The notes below the pieces were generated by a model. It was not told where the DNA came from. It made no database searches and was given only the letters and a program-made list of their open reading frames with translations. The position numbers were made by a program, and so were the translations under genes. Positions 44,283 through 53,121 of a stretch of DNA of 64,000 nt are shown here, piece after piece (the first letter of the stretch is position 1; every line of letters starts with the position of its first letter). Source of the DNA: Bacteroides stercoris ATCC 43183 (lineage in GTDB: Bacteria; Bacteroidota; Bacteroidia; Bacteroidales; Bacteroidaceae). The DNA lies in NCBI RefSeq assembly GCF_025147325.1, contig NZ_CP102262.1, positions 2,046,001 to 2,110,000 of the forward strand, given 5' to 3'.

Positions 44283-44864
44283 TTACATCAGGTTTTCTGC
44301 AATTTCCTTACCGGCAACCAAGGCCTTGAGGTTCAACTCTACAATGGCTTCGCCTTTACGCTGGAAAATGTCGCGGATGCTGTCTTGTACCTTCTGATAA
44401 TCAATGCCGAGGAACGGAATGGTAGCTCCCAGCAACACGATGTTGGCAACGCGTGGAGAGCCCACTTCTTTGGCTACTTCGTTTACGTTCAGTGCAATCT
44501 TGTGAGGAAGCTTGTCAAGTTCGGCTTTGAGAGCTTCTTCGGCAGGATAGTGGGGGATATTGATGAAAGGGGCTTCGTTCGTTACCAGCCAGCCTTCGGG
44601 ACTGAGGTAGGGAAGATAGCGCAGCGCTTCCATGGGCTCCAGCGATATGATAAGGTCGCATTTGCCTGTAGGGATGAGGTCGGAAGCGATAGGCCGGTTG
44701 CTGATGCGGAGGTTGGACTGTACGTCTCCGCCTCGCTGGCTCATTCCGTGTACTTCGGCCTGTTTCATGTATAATCCGTCTTTAAGGGCTGCCTGCCCGA
44801 TTACGGTAGCGATAGAGAGGATGCCTTGTCCGCCTACGCCGGAAAGTATAATGTCTTTTTTCAT
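44283..44864 (-). CDS. iorB: Indolepyruvate oxidoreductase beta subunit
   Basis: A 193-residue gamma-type subunit of the 2-oxoacid oxidoreductase family. GVGGQGILSIATVIGQAA (about 7-24) and EVHGMSQRGGDVQSNLRI are characteristic. It partners IorA, four bases upstream, to convert indolepyruvate or phenylpyruvate to the arylacetyl-CoA with ferredoxin reduction. Confidence 0.94.
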   Translation of the reverse strand: MKKDIILSGVGGQGILSIATVIGQAALKDGLYMKQAEVHGMSQRGGDVQSNLRISNRPIASDLIPTGKCDLIISLEPMEALRYLPYLSPEGWLVTNEAPFINIPHYPAEEALKAELDKLPHKIALNVNEVAKEVGSPRVANIVLLGATIPFLGIDYQKVQDSIRDIFQRKGEAIVELNLKALVAGKEIAENLM

Positions 44865-44868
44865 GGCT

Positions 44869-46461
44869 TTACTTGTTTCGTTTCTTACGTGCTAAAGTTT
44901 GAATACATTCTCTGCGGGGAATAATGACGGATACTCCGCGGTATTCGATTTCTTCGCGGATTATCTGCCTCATTTCCTCGTAGTTCTTCTTCAATGGAAC
45001 TACTACGCGGATATGTTCGGGCGCTACGCCGATACCTGCACAGATAGCTTCGAGACGGCCGGTTCCGGCTGAATCCTGTCCGCCGGTCATGGCTGTGGTT
45101 TCGTTGTCGGAGATGACGATGGTGACGTTGGCGTTTTCGTTTACGCAGTCCAGCAGGCCTGTCATGCCGGAGTGGGTGAAGGTGGAGTCGCCGATAACGG
45201 CAACCGCAGGATGGACTCCGGCATCCGAGGCGCCTTTTGCCATTGTAATGGAAGCTCCCATGTCTACGCAGGAGTCAATGGCATTGAAAGGAGCGTTGGC
45301 TCCTAAGGTGTAGCAGCCGATGTCGCTGAATACCTTGTGGCTGGGGTATTCTGCCCGGAGCACTTCGGTCAGCACGGTGTACATATCGCGGTGTCCGCAA
45401 CCTTCGCACAAGGCTGGTGGGCGCATTTCAACGAGTGAGGGAACAGCGAATTCCGCTTTGTTCTCTTTGCCTACGGCGCGTGCTACGCTGTCCGGATTCA
45501 ATTCTCCGTCCTGCGACAGTGTGCCGTCCAGGCGTCCTTTGACTTTTACGCCGATGCCGAGGCAACCTTTCAGTTGTTTTTCTACAAACGGTTGTCCGTC
45601 TTCCAGTACGAGTATTTCGTTGCAGGCTTCTACAAGCTGCATCAGTTGTTTCTTGGGAAGCGGGTACTGGCCGATTTTCAATACCGGAAATTCGCAGCCT
45701 TCGGGATAGTTCTCCATAAGGTAGTTATAACCGATGCCGCAGGCTATGATGCCCAGTTTTTTGTTGGGACCGTCTATGTACTTGTTATAAGGTGAGTTTT
45801 CCGAGGCTTTGACAAAATCGTCCTGATGCTGCAACAGAAGTTTGTAGCGTTTGCGGGCGTTGCCGGGGAGCAGGATGAACTGGCGCGGGTCGTCACTGAA
45901 AGATACCTCGTTCTGAGGCTGTTGCGCCTTGCGTTCTACGCCGGAACGGGAATGTGCCAGCCGGGTGACCATACGCATCAGCAGCGGTTCGCCGGTTTGT
46001 TCGGAAAAGGCAAATCCGTTGTAAACCATGTCGTAGGCTTCTTGCTGGTTACTCGGTTCGTACATCGGAATCAATGCAAAGTCACCGTAGAAACGGCTGT
46101 CTTGTTCGTTTTGTGACGAATGCATGCTGGGGTCGTCGGCTGCAACGACAATGATGCCGCCTTTAACGCCGGTCACGGCGGAGTTGATAAAACAGTCGGC
46201 AGCCACATTCATGCCTACATGTTTCATGCAGACCAGTGAACGTTTTCCTGCGAACGACATTCCCAAAGCTGCTTCCATGGCAGTTTTCTCGTTGGAACAC
46301 CAGCGGTTGTGGATACCTTTTTCGGCAGTAATCGCTGCTGTCTGGATATATTCGGTAATCTCCGTCGAAGGAGTACCCGGGTAGGCGTACACACCGGATA
46401 GGCCGGCGTCTAATGCAGCCTGTGCAATGGCTTCATCGCCAAGTAAGAGTTGTTTGCTCAT
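44869..46461 (-). CDS. iorA: Indolepyruvate oxidoreductase alpha subunit
   Basis: A 530-residue thiamine diphosphate subunit. GVYAYPGTPSTEI near the N-terminus, ALCEGCGHRDMY near 350 and the TPP-binding GDSTFTHSGMTGLLDCVNENAN near 424 are present. The protein ends at RRECIQTLARKKRNK and lacks the C-terminal double 4Fe-4S ferredoxin domain found in archaeal IorA, so electrons must go by another route. A -7 element is at 46503-46510. Confidence 0.94.
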   Translation of the reverse strand: MSKQLLLGDEAIAQAALDAGLSGVYAYPGTPSTEITEYIQTAAITAEKGIHNRWCSNEKTAMEAALGMSFAGKRSLVCMKHVGMNVAADCFINSAVTGVKGGIIVVAADDPSMHSSQNEQDSRFYGDFALIPMYEPSNQQEAYDMVYNGFAFSEQTGEPLLMRMVTRLAHSRSGVERKAQQPQNEVSFSDDPRQFILLPGNARKRYKLLLQHQDDFVKASENSPYNKYIDGPNKKLGIIACGIGYNYLMENYPEGCEFPVLKIGQYPLPKKQLMQLVEACNEILVLEDGQPFVEKQLKGCLGIGVKVKGRLDGTLSQDGELNPDSVARAVGKENKAEFAVPSLVEMRPPALCEGCGHRDMYTVLTEVLRAEYPSHKVFSDIGCYTLGANAPFNAIDSCVDMGASITMAKGASDAGVHPAVAVIGDSTFTHSGMTGLLDCVNENANVTIVISDNETTAMTGGQDSAGTGRLEAICAGIGVAPEHIRVVVPLKKNYEEMRQIIREEIEYRGVSVIIPRRECIQTLARKKRNK

Positions 46462-46502
46462 TTTTTAGTGTTTAAGTGTTAATCATGGTTTTAGTAACAA
46501 TC

Positions 46503-46510
46503 GCAAATAT
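46503..46510 (-). promoter_or_regulatory. Candidate -7 element for iorA-iorB-paaK
   Basis: CAAATATA reads TATATTTG on the - strand, 42 bases before iorA; no -33 match. Confidence 0.45.
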
Positions 46511-46538
46511 AGCTTTTTGCTTTTGTTTTATTATGATA

Positions 46539-47579
46539 TTAGTTGAAAATCTTTCTTTCGTTTAACGCCTTCCAATACTTTCTGGCATTTTTCATGTGTT
46601 CGGCGTAGTTGGCTGCAAAATTATGGGTTCCTGAAAAATCTTCTTTGGCACACATATAAATGTAATTGTGTCTGGTGTAATTCAGGACTGCGTCTATACC
46701 TATGGGGGTGGGAATGCGGATAGGGCCGGGGGGCAGGCCGAGGTTGCGGTAGGTGTTGTAGGGCGAATCGATGGTGAGGTGTGCATTGGCAATACGGCGC
46801 AGGCTGAAGTCTTGCAGGGCAAACTTGATGGTAGGGTCGGCTTGTAGCGGCATGCCGGCGTGGATACGGTTGATGTACAGGCCGGCAATCATGGGCTTTT
46901 CCTGGTTGTTGTTTGTTTCCTCTTCAACGATGGAAGCGAGGGTGCATACCTCTTCCTGTGTCATGCCGATGGCTTTCGCTTTATTGAGCCGTTCCCGATT
47001 CCAGAACTTCTGATGTTCTTTCTGCATCCGTTCGAGGAAATCCTCTACGCTCATGTTCCAATATACTTGGTAGGTTTCGGGTATGAAAAGGCAGGCTATT
47101 GTCGCTTTGCTGTATCCCAGCCGTTGCTGGAGCAGAGAGTCATTTATCACTCCGGCTATTTCGGCGGAATCAATCATCAGTTGTTTCCCTACGTTACGCG
47201 CCAGTCTGTCCAAAGTGCGTACGCTTCCGATGGTCAGGTTCATGGGGGCTTGGTATCCTCTGTAGAAACGGTTGAATACATGGTAAACGTTCTCGCCGGG
47301 ACGTATCGCATAGCGCCCGGTGTGGATGTTGCCGGAGTAATCGCGCCATTGGGACATCCATTTGAAACCGTTGAAACTATTGGGCTTTCCTTGTGCTTTT
47401 ATCTTATTGTATATGGAGTCTGTCGTATCGTCGCGGTCGATGTAGATATAAACTGTCTTTTGCGGATGAAATTGCGGAGTGAACAGGTAGTAATACATTG
47501 TACCCGCACTTGCAATGCCTATGAAAAGAATAACCGCCAGTGCTCCGAAAAGGATTCTTTTTTTCTTTTTTTTCATCAT
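46539..47579 (-). CDS. mltG: Endolytic murein transglycosylase MltG
   Basis: A 346-residue inner-membrane protein with a lysine-rich start (MMKKKKKR), one transmembrane helix (about 9-28) and a periplasmic YceG domain. The catalytic Glu is in ASIVEEETNN and the motif GLYINRIHAGMPLQADPTIKFAL follows. MltG cuts nascent glycan strands and terminates their growth. A longer frame opens at 47615, but the -7 element at 47604-47611 lies within it, so the later start is used. Confidence 0.93.
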   Translation of the reverse strand: MMKKKKKRILFGALAVILFIGIASAGTMYYYLFTPQFHPQKTVYIYIDRDDTTDSIYNKIKAQGKPNSFNGFKWMSQWRDYSGNIHTGRYAIRPGENVYHVFNRFYRGYQAPMNLTIGSVRTLDRLARNVGKQLMIDSAEIAGVINDSLLQQRLGYSKATIACLFIPETYQVYWNMSVEDFLERMQKEHQKFWNRERLNKAKAIGMTQEEVCTLASIVEEETNNNQEKPMIAGLYINRIHAGMPLQADPTIKFALQDFSLRRIANAHLTIDSPYNTYRNLGLPPGPIRIPTPIGIDAVLNYTRHNYIYMCAKEDFSGTHNFAANYAEHMKNARKYWKALNERKIFN

Positions 47580-47603
47580 AATCTTGATTGTTTTTGAGTC
47601 GGG

Positions 47604-47611
47604 CAAAGTTA
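47604..47611 (-). promoter_or_regulatory. Candidate -7 element for mltG
   Basis: CAAAGTTA reads TAACTTTG on the - strand, 25 bases before the chosen mltG start. Confidence 0.45.
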
Positions 47612-47706
47612 GCAAGATTTGGGAATAAAGAGAATGCTTCCCTTGTTTTATTCATGACAGGAAGAGGGGGATGTGTCAATATATACTTGACGATTTCTTT
47701 TAGATA

Positions 47707-47783
47707 CGGAAAACACGGATTTCACAGATTTTCTTTATTCTTTTTCCGTGAAATCCGTGTTTTCCGCGTAATCCGTGCCTAAA
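47707..47783. repeat. Perfect 19-bp inverted repeat made of 9-bp units
   Basis: CGGAAAACACGGATTTCAC (47707-47725) and its exact complement (47748-47766) enclose 22 bases. Each arm is itself a 9-base tandem repeat (CCGTGAAAT, CCGTGTTTT, CCGCGTAAT, CCGTGCCTA on the right). It lies between mltG and the next gene, both read leftward; it could act as a terminator or processing hairpin but also looks like a dispersed repeat. Confidence 0.65.
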
Positions 47784-47868
47784 CAAAGAAACAAATAGTA
47801 AGCGGATTTTAGTTTTGGCACACACACATTCTCTTCGGGTGTTTCAGCACTTGGATTTCAAATCCCGA

Positions 47869-48372
47869 TTAATCGTCATCGTAGTGTCGACAATGTCTCT
47901 TGTGGTGTTTTTTCGGCTTTCTGTATTTGTGTTTCTTATGGTGGAATTTGTCATGGCGTTCACAGTATGAATTATAGTATTCATGCCAGCAGTCACTGTG
48001 GTGATGGACTCTGTTATAGAAAGGGTTATAATACATACTTCCCGGCTTTATGCCAATCTCCACAAGGATACGGTTCCACCCGTAACGATGATACCGCTTG
48101 TAATAGTCGCATACATCACGCATTTTTTTTCCTGAAGTTCTGGCTATCTCAAGTGCAATTCCCACATTTCCCCAGTCATTGCCACAGCGTCTGTAGTAAT
48201 CGTCTAAGGAATGGTTTGAAATATTATATTCCAGGCATAGGCGCTTTCTGTAATCAGAGAGTTCCACAGATGCGTAGCGGTTAGCTCTGCCGATAAAGAC
48301 GGAAATGCCATCCTGGGCAGGCAAAGCGCATGCAAGCAGGAGAAAAAACAGTAGCAAATTAATCTTTTTCAT
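47869..48372 (-). CDS. Secreted His/Tyr/Lys-rich hypothetical protein
   Basis: A 167-residue exported protein (signal peptide INLLLFFLLLACALPAQ). No family is recognised. The mature N-terminal half has Tyr-rich helical segments (HSLDDYYRRCGNDW, CDYYKRYHRYGWNRILVEIG). The last 50 residues are strongly enriched in His, Lys, Tyr and Asp (HHHSDCWHEYYNSYC, KHHKRHCRHYDDD) with several cysteines, suggesting metal binding. It sits alone between mltG and a small lipoprotein gene. Confidence 0.7.
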   Translation of the reverse strand: MKKINLLLFFLLLACALPAQDGISVFIGRANRYASVELSDYRKRLCLEYNISNHSLDDYYRRCGNDWGNVGIALEIARTSGKKMRDVCDYYKRYHRYGWNRILVEIGIKPGSMYYNPFYNRVHHHSDCWHEYYNSYCERHDKFHHKKHKYRKPKKHHKRHCRHYDDD

Positions 48373-48440
48373 AATGTTTCTAAGTTAAATGGAGTTCTGT
48401 TCCTTACTGTGTGAATATTTGGACAGTTTTCCGGCAACTT

Positions 48441-48674
48441 CTATTCCAGTTTTTCTTTGGCTTTTTCAATTTCATCGCCGGCTTTATCCAAAGCCTTCTT
48501 TACCTCATCCGCTCCCTCTTCAATCTGGTCCTGCGCCTCTTCGAGGGCTTCCTCAACAGATTCCTTTACATTTTCTACACGGTCTTTAACCTTGTCTTTA
48601 GCCTTTTTTTCTCTGCACGATGCAAAGGCAAGTGTAATTGTACATGCCAACATGGCGAATAATAATTTTCTCAT
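48441..48674 (-). CDS. Small coiled-coil lipoprotein
   Basis: A 77-residue lipoprotein: lipobox AFASC, then a continuous, highly charged helix with a heptad-like pattern (KDKVKDRVENVKESVEEALE and on to the end), similar in make-up to LEA/apolipoprotein-like proteins. It has a clear promoter. Function unknown; an envelope stress role is a guess. Confidence 0.75.
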   Translation of the reverse strand: MRKLLFAMLACTITLAFASCREKKAKDKVKDRVENVKESVEEALEEAQDQIEEGADEVKKALDKAGDEIEKAKEKLE

Positions 48675-48714
48675 ATACTTACATTTTGGTGATATTGTGT
48701 AATTAGTTAAAATT

Positions 48715-48746
48715 CAAATGTAGAAATAAATATTGTGTTTGGCAAA
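48715..48746 (-). promoter_or_regulatory. Promoter for the small lipoprotein
   Basis: On the - strand TTTG (CAAA at 48743-48746), 20 bases, TACATTTG (CAAATGTA at 48715-48722): an exact match to the Bacteroidetes promoter. Expected start near 48707. Confidence 0.72.
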
Positions 48747-49012
48747 TTACGAAATTTTTTTTGAGTATCATGCATGAGTAAAATGCCCTGCTTATTGATA
48801 CGTTCTACACAGTGGATCTTTTTTTGAACTGTCGGATAATTAAGGAGATAAGTCCGCTTTGAAATATGTTTGTGAGCATATAAAAAGCTATCTGTTTCAG
48901 TTAGCTGCTCCTTTTGTAGGTAAATGCCATCTGTTCTATTATGATGTGTGGAGAATAAAGGGAATGAGAAAAATGGATTTTTTATTCGTACGGCTGGCTT
49001 TAAAAAAAAAAG
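48747..49012. other. Intergenic stretch upstream of the tRNA terminator
   Basis: No gene supported. One open frame on the + strand (48859-49116) runs antisense through the tRNA and is rejected. Confidence 0.5.
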
Positions 49013-49047
49013 AAAACGCTGATTATTTATTTGACAATCAGCGTTTT
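49013..49047 (-). terminator. Terminator after the tRNA
   Basis: AACGCTGATT and AATCAGCGTT form a strong hairpin, with A/T runs on both sides (TTTTT on the + side, a long A run that reads as T on the - side). Confidence 0.85.
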
Positions 49048-49054
49048 TGGGGAG

Positions 49055-49127
<73 letters not shown>

Positions 49128-49150
49128 AATGGGTTTTCGATTACGAGGTG

Positions 49151-49180
49151 CAAAGGTACATCTTTATTTGAATTTGCAAA
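49151..49180 (-). promoter_or_regulatory. Promoter of the tRNA gene
   Basis: On the - strand TTTG (49177-49180), 18 bases, TACCTTTG (49151-49158), 24 bases before the tRNA. Confidence 0.6.
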
Positions 49181-49483
49181 AAGAATTGCCTGATTTTTTA
49201 GAAATATTTCTGTCTGGCATTTTTTCTATATTTGTGTATTTATCGGAGATATTATGGATAAAACCGTATGGTAAAGACGTTTAACTCTATTGGATGATTG
49301 GAAAAATACTGTTTGGTATAAGTGGTGTTTGTGGCAAAATACCGGTTGTATTGAAGCCCGGAATTAATTCTTTTTCCAAAACTTCAAAAGGAAATAAATG
49401 TATATTATGAAAATAATGTATTACCTTTGTCCCCAATTAAAAACATTACTAGATAACTAAAAGATTAATCAAAGATCTTACTT
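49181..49483. other. Leader region of the polysaccharide export operon
   Basis: No gene. It carries TACCTTTG at 49422-49429, a likely -7 element for the export operon 54 bases before its start. No inverted repeats like those at 11.2-11.45 kb are present, so this operon does not appear phase-variable. Confidence 0.5.
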
Positions 49484-52003
49484 ATGCGTAAATTTATACT
49501 ATTGTGTTTGTTGGTATTTACGGTATCAAGTGTGGTATTTGCCCAACAAATGACGGATGAACAAGTCATTCTGTACGTGCAAGAGGCTCAGAGTCAGGGG
49601 AAGACACAACAGGAGATGTTGGTTGAATTGATGAAGAAAGGAGTCACAAAAGAACAAATCCAGAGAATACAGTCTAAATATTCAGGCAAATCGGACGGAA
49701 GCTCTGAGGAAAATGCCAATTTCATGGGAGAAGCGAACTCCCGTTTACGTACGCAGAAAACTTACGAGAACAAAAACAAGAATATCTCTCAGGATGAATC
49801 CGGCTTGGATAATCTCGGTTCCCAAAAGCAAAGTATTAAAGGGCTGCGGGCGAAATCGGCCCAGCAACGCAATGGATATGGAACGGGGGTGAATAACAAT
49901 GGACAGCCGGGTTATGGTTATAATGGTCCTAAAAGCGCGGAAGACGCTTTTACACAACAGATTTTCGGACATAATATTTTCGATAACGAATATCTGACTT
50001 TTGAACCCAATATAAATGTGGCAACACCCGACAATTATCGTTTGGGGGCGGGCGATGAAGTTATTATTGATGTTTGGGGAGCTTCCCAGACTACGATTCG
50101 CGAAAAAATCTCGCCTGAGGGTACTGTGCAAATCGAAAAGTTAGGACCGGTTTATCTGAGTGGAAAGACCGTAGAGGAAGCCAATGATTATTTGAAACGC
50201 GAATTTGCCAAGATATATGCCGGGGTTACGGGAGAAACTCCCAATACGCAAATAAATTTGACGTTAGGCGAAATCCGTTCCATTCAGGTGAATGTTATGG
50301 GTGAAGTTGTCGTACCGGGTACTTACACCCTCTCTTCATTCGCATCAGTTTTCCATGCCTTGTATTGGGCTGGTGGAGTAAATAAAATCGGTAGTCTTCG
50401 AAGCATAAAAGTTATACGCGACGGAAAGACGGTTGCAGATTTGGACATCTACGATTTTATCATGGAAGGTCGGCTGAAGGATGATATCCGTCTTCAGGAC
50501 GGTGATGTGATTCTTGTCAATCCTTATCAGACCCTGGTGCAGATATTGGGTAAGGTAAAGCGTCCTATGTATTATGAAATGAAGCCTACGGAAACAATCG
50601 GTACGTTGCTGAGATATGCCGGCGGCTTTACGGGCGATGCATATAAAAAAGCCATCCGTCTTGTACGCAAGAGCGGACGCGAGCATCAGATTTTCAATGT
50701 GGACGAAATGGATTATTCGGTATTCCGCCTGGAAGACGGTGATATGCTTACGGTGGATTCCGTTCTCAACCGTTTCGAGAATCGTGTAGAGATTCGCGGT
50801 GCTGTTTACCGTGAGGGCTTGTATCAGCTGAGCGGAGAGGTGAATACCGTAAAACAGTTGATAAAGAAAGCGGAAGGTGTACGTGGAGATGCTTTCCTAA
50901 ATCGTGCCGTAATCAATCGTGAACATGAGGATTTGACGCGCGAGGTTATTTCCATAGATTTGAAAGGCTTGTTGAAAGGTGTGGTTGCGGACATTCCTTT
51001 GCAAAAGAATGATATACTTTATATTCCCAGCATTCAGGATCTGAAAGAAGAGCCTACAGTGACTATCCATGGTGAGGTTGCAGATCCGGGTACTTATCTT
51101 TATGCCGACAAGATGACCATCGAGGATTTGGTTTTGGAATCGGGTGGCTTGCTTGAAGCGGCTTCTACAACGAAAATAGATGTATCGCGCCGTATTAAAT
51201 CTCCCAAAAGCACGGACGACAGTAATATTGTAGGCCAGACATTTACCTTTGACCTGAAAGACGGCTTGCTGATAGGAGCGGGGAGCGAAAATTTCTATTT
51301 GGAGCCTTTTGATGAAGTGTATGTCCGTAAAAGCCCTGCTTATCGCAAGCAGAAAAATGTGGGGATAATAGGAGAGGCATTGTTTACCGGTACTTACGCG
51401 TTGTCCAAGAAGAATGAACGTTTGAGCGACCTGGTCGCTAAAGCCGGTGGTGTTACATCCGATGCTTATGTAAGAGGAGCCCGTCTTATCCGTAAAATGT
51501 CGGAGGAAGAGCTTCGCAGAAAGGAAGATGCCACCCGCATGGCTATAAAGGTCGGTGCAGATTCAACTACTTTATATGTATATACGGTAGGCATTCATCT
51601 GGATGAGGCTTTGAAAAATCCGGGTTCTGATTATGATATGGTGTTGCGCGAGGGGGATGTATTGTTTATTCCTGAATATGTAAGCACAGTGAAAATCAAC
51701 GGTGCCGTGATGTATCCTAATACCGTACTGTACAAAGAGGGAGAGAACAGCCGTTACTACATCAATCAGGCGGGCGGATATGCTTCGAATGCCAAGAAGC
51801 GCAGTGCTTTTGTGGTTTATATGAATGGTACTGTATCCCGCATACGCTCCGGTAGTAAGACGGCAATCGAGCCCGGGTGTGAGATTATCATCCCGACTAA
51901 GGATCCAAGTAAGCGTATGAGCGTGGCCGAAATGGTAGGTATGGGTACTTCTATTGCCACTTTAGGCACAATGATTGCTACTTTGGTTAATCTCTTTAAG
52001 TGA
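49484..52003 (+). CDS. Wza-like polysaccharide export protein with SLBB repeats
   Basis: An 839-residue exported protein (signal peptide ILLCLLVFTVSSVVFAQ). After a Gln-rich helical region and a low-complexity stretch (about 55-150), a polysaccharide export domain begins with YRLGAGDEVIIDVWGAS (about 184-200). About six SLBB domains follow (for example VMGEVVVPGTYTLSS, IRGAVYREGLYQLSG, IHGEVADPGTYLYAD, IIGEALFTGTYALS, INGAVMYPNTVLY). It ends with a hydrophobic tail near 818-836. It is more than twice as long as E. coli Wza, which is usual for Bacteroidetes. Confidence 0.92.
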   Translation: MRKFILLCLLVFTVSSVVFAQQMTDEQVILYVQEAQSQGKTQQEMLVELMKKGVTKEQIQRIQSKYSGKSDGSSEENANFMGEANSRLRTQKTYENKNKNISQDESGLDNLGSQKQSIKGLRAKSAQQRNGYGTGVNNNGQPGYGYNGPKSAEDAFTQQIFGHNIFDNEYLTFEPNINVATPDNYRLGAGDEVIIDVWGASQTTIREKISPEGTVQIEKLGPVYLSGKTVEEANDYLKREFAKIYAGVTGETPNTQINLTLGEIRSIQVNVMGEVVVPGTYTLSSFASVFHALYWAGGVNKIGSLRSIKVIRDGKTVADLDIYDFIMEGRLKDDIRLQDGDVILVNPYQTLVQILGKVKRPMYYEMKPTETIGTLLRYAGGFTGDAYKKAIRLVRKSGREHQIFNVDEMDYSVFRLEDGDMLTVDSVLNRFENRVEIRGAVYREGLYQLSGEVNTVKQLIKKAEGVRGDAFLNRAVINREHEDLTREVISIDLKGLLKGVVADIPLQKNDILYIPSIQDLKEEPTVTIHGEVADPGTYLYADKMTIEDLVLESGGLLEAASTTKIDVSRRIKSPKSTDDSNIVGQTFTFDLKDGLLIGAGSENFYLEPFDEVYVRKSPAYRKQKNVGIIGEALFTGTYALSKKNERLSDLVAKAGGVTSDAYVRGARLIRKMSEEELRRKEDATRMAIKVGADSTTLYVYTVGIHLDEALKNPGSDYDMVLREGDVLFIPEYVSTVKINGAVMYPNTVLYKEGENSRYYINQAGGYASNAKKRSAFVVYMNGTVSRIRSGSKTAIEPGCEIIIPTKDPSKRMSVAEMVGMGTSIATLGTMIATLVNLFK

Positions 52004-53121
52004 TAAGGACAATGGACGAAAGTAAAATACAAAAGGCTCCGCAAAAACCGGAGGAACAGGAAATCGATTTGATTGAGTTGGCTCAGAAAGTGTGGGCCGA
52101 TCGTAAAATGCTTTATAAGGTATGCGGTATTGCGGCAGTGATTGGCTTGATTGTAGGATTCAGCATTCCTAAAGAGTATTCTACGGAAGTGACATTGGCT
52201 CCCGAAAGTGCAAGTAAAGTGAATGCCGGGAGTATGGGGGCATTGGCTGCTATGGCTGGCATCAACTTAGGCGGTTCTGTCGGAGAAGATGCCCTGTCGC
52301 CCGAGCTGTATCCCGATATCGTTAAGTCAACCCCTTTTCTGTTGGAGTTGTTTGATGTAAGGGTCAAAGACCAGAAAGGCAAAATAGATACGACCTTATA
52401 TGCTTATCTGGATAAATACCAGCGTTCGTCATGGATGGGTGCTGTAATGTCTGCGCCATTCAAGGCTTTGGGTTGGACCTTGTCTTTATTCAAGGATAAA
52501 CCGGAGAAGAAAGAAGGAAAAATCGATCCGTTCCACCTGACATTGGATGAGGCGAAGGTAGCGGATGCTTTGAGTAAGCGTATCTTGGTTACGATTGATA
52601 AAAAAACAGGGGTTACAACTTTGGAGGTTACTATGCAGGACCCTTTGATTTCGGCTTCGTTAACTGATACCGTGATGCATTGTTTGCAGAATTATATCAC
52701 AAATTACCGTACCAATAAAGCCCGTCATGATTTAGCTTTTACAGAAAAGTTATATAAAGAAGCAAAGGCGGATTATGAGAAAGCTCAGAAAAAATATGCT
52801 ACTTTTGCAGATGCCAACCAGAATGTGGTTCTGTTAAGCTATCGTGCCGAGCAGGAACGTTTAAAAAACGAAGTTGAGCTGGCTTATACTGTTTATACCC
52901 AGGTTTCCGGACAATTGCAGATGGCAAGAGCCAAAGTGCAGGAGATTACTCCGGTATATACGGTTGTGCAACCGGCTACGGTTCCTTTGCGTGCCGCCAA
53001 GCCTAATAAGATTATGATTCTTATAGGTTTTGTATTCTTGGCAGGAGTGGGATGTGTTGGCTGGATATTATTTGTGAAGGATTTATTTAAAGATTGGAGA
53101 AAAGCAAACAAAGCAATATGA
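52000..53121 (+). CDS. Wzz/chain-length determinant-like protein
   Basis: A 373-residue inner-membrane copolymerase-type protein with two transmembrane helices (about 43-60 and 331-352) around a periplasmic helical domain, and a C-terminal FLAGVGCVGWILFVKDLF. The N-terminal cytoplasmic part and SIPKEYSTEVTLAPES fit the Wzz family, and VQPATVPLRAAKPNK is the usual proline-rich segment before the second helix. It overlaps the Wza gene by four bases. Confidence 0.9.
   Translation: MIRTMDESKIQKAPQKPEEQEIDLIELAQKVWADRKMLYKVCGIAAVIGLIVGFSIPKEYSTEVTLAPESASKVNAGSMGALAAMAGINLGGSVGEDALSPELYPDIVKSTPFLLELFDVRVKDQKGKIDTTLYAYLDKYQRSSWMGAVMSAPFKALGWTLSLFKDKPEKKEGKIDPFHLTLDEAKVADALSKRILVTIDKKTGVTTLEVTMQDPLISASLTDTVMHCLQNYITNYRTNKARHDLAFTEKLYKEAKADYEKAQKKYATFADANQNVVLLSYRAEQERLKNEVELAYTVYTQVSGQLQMARAKVQEITPVYTVVQPATVPLRAAKPNKIMILIGFVFLAGVGCVGWILFVKDLFKDWRKANKAI

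Noticed and set aside
47707..47783. CRISPR or attachment site
   Set aside because: The 9-base units have no spacers and no recombinase is nearby; a dispersed repeat or terminator is simpler.
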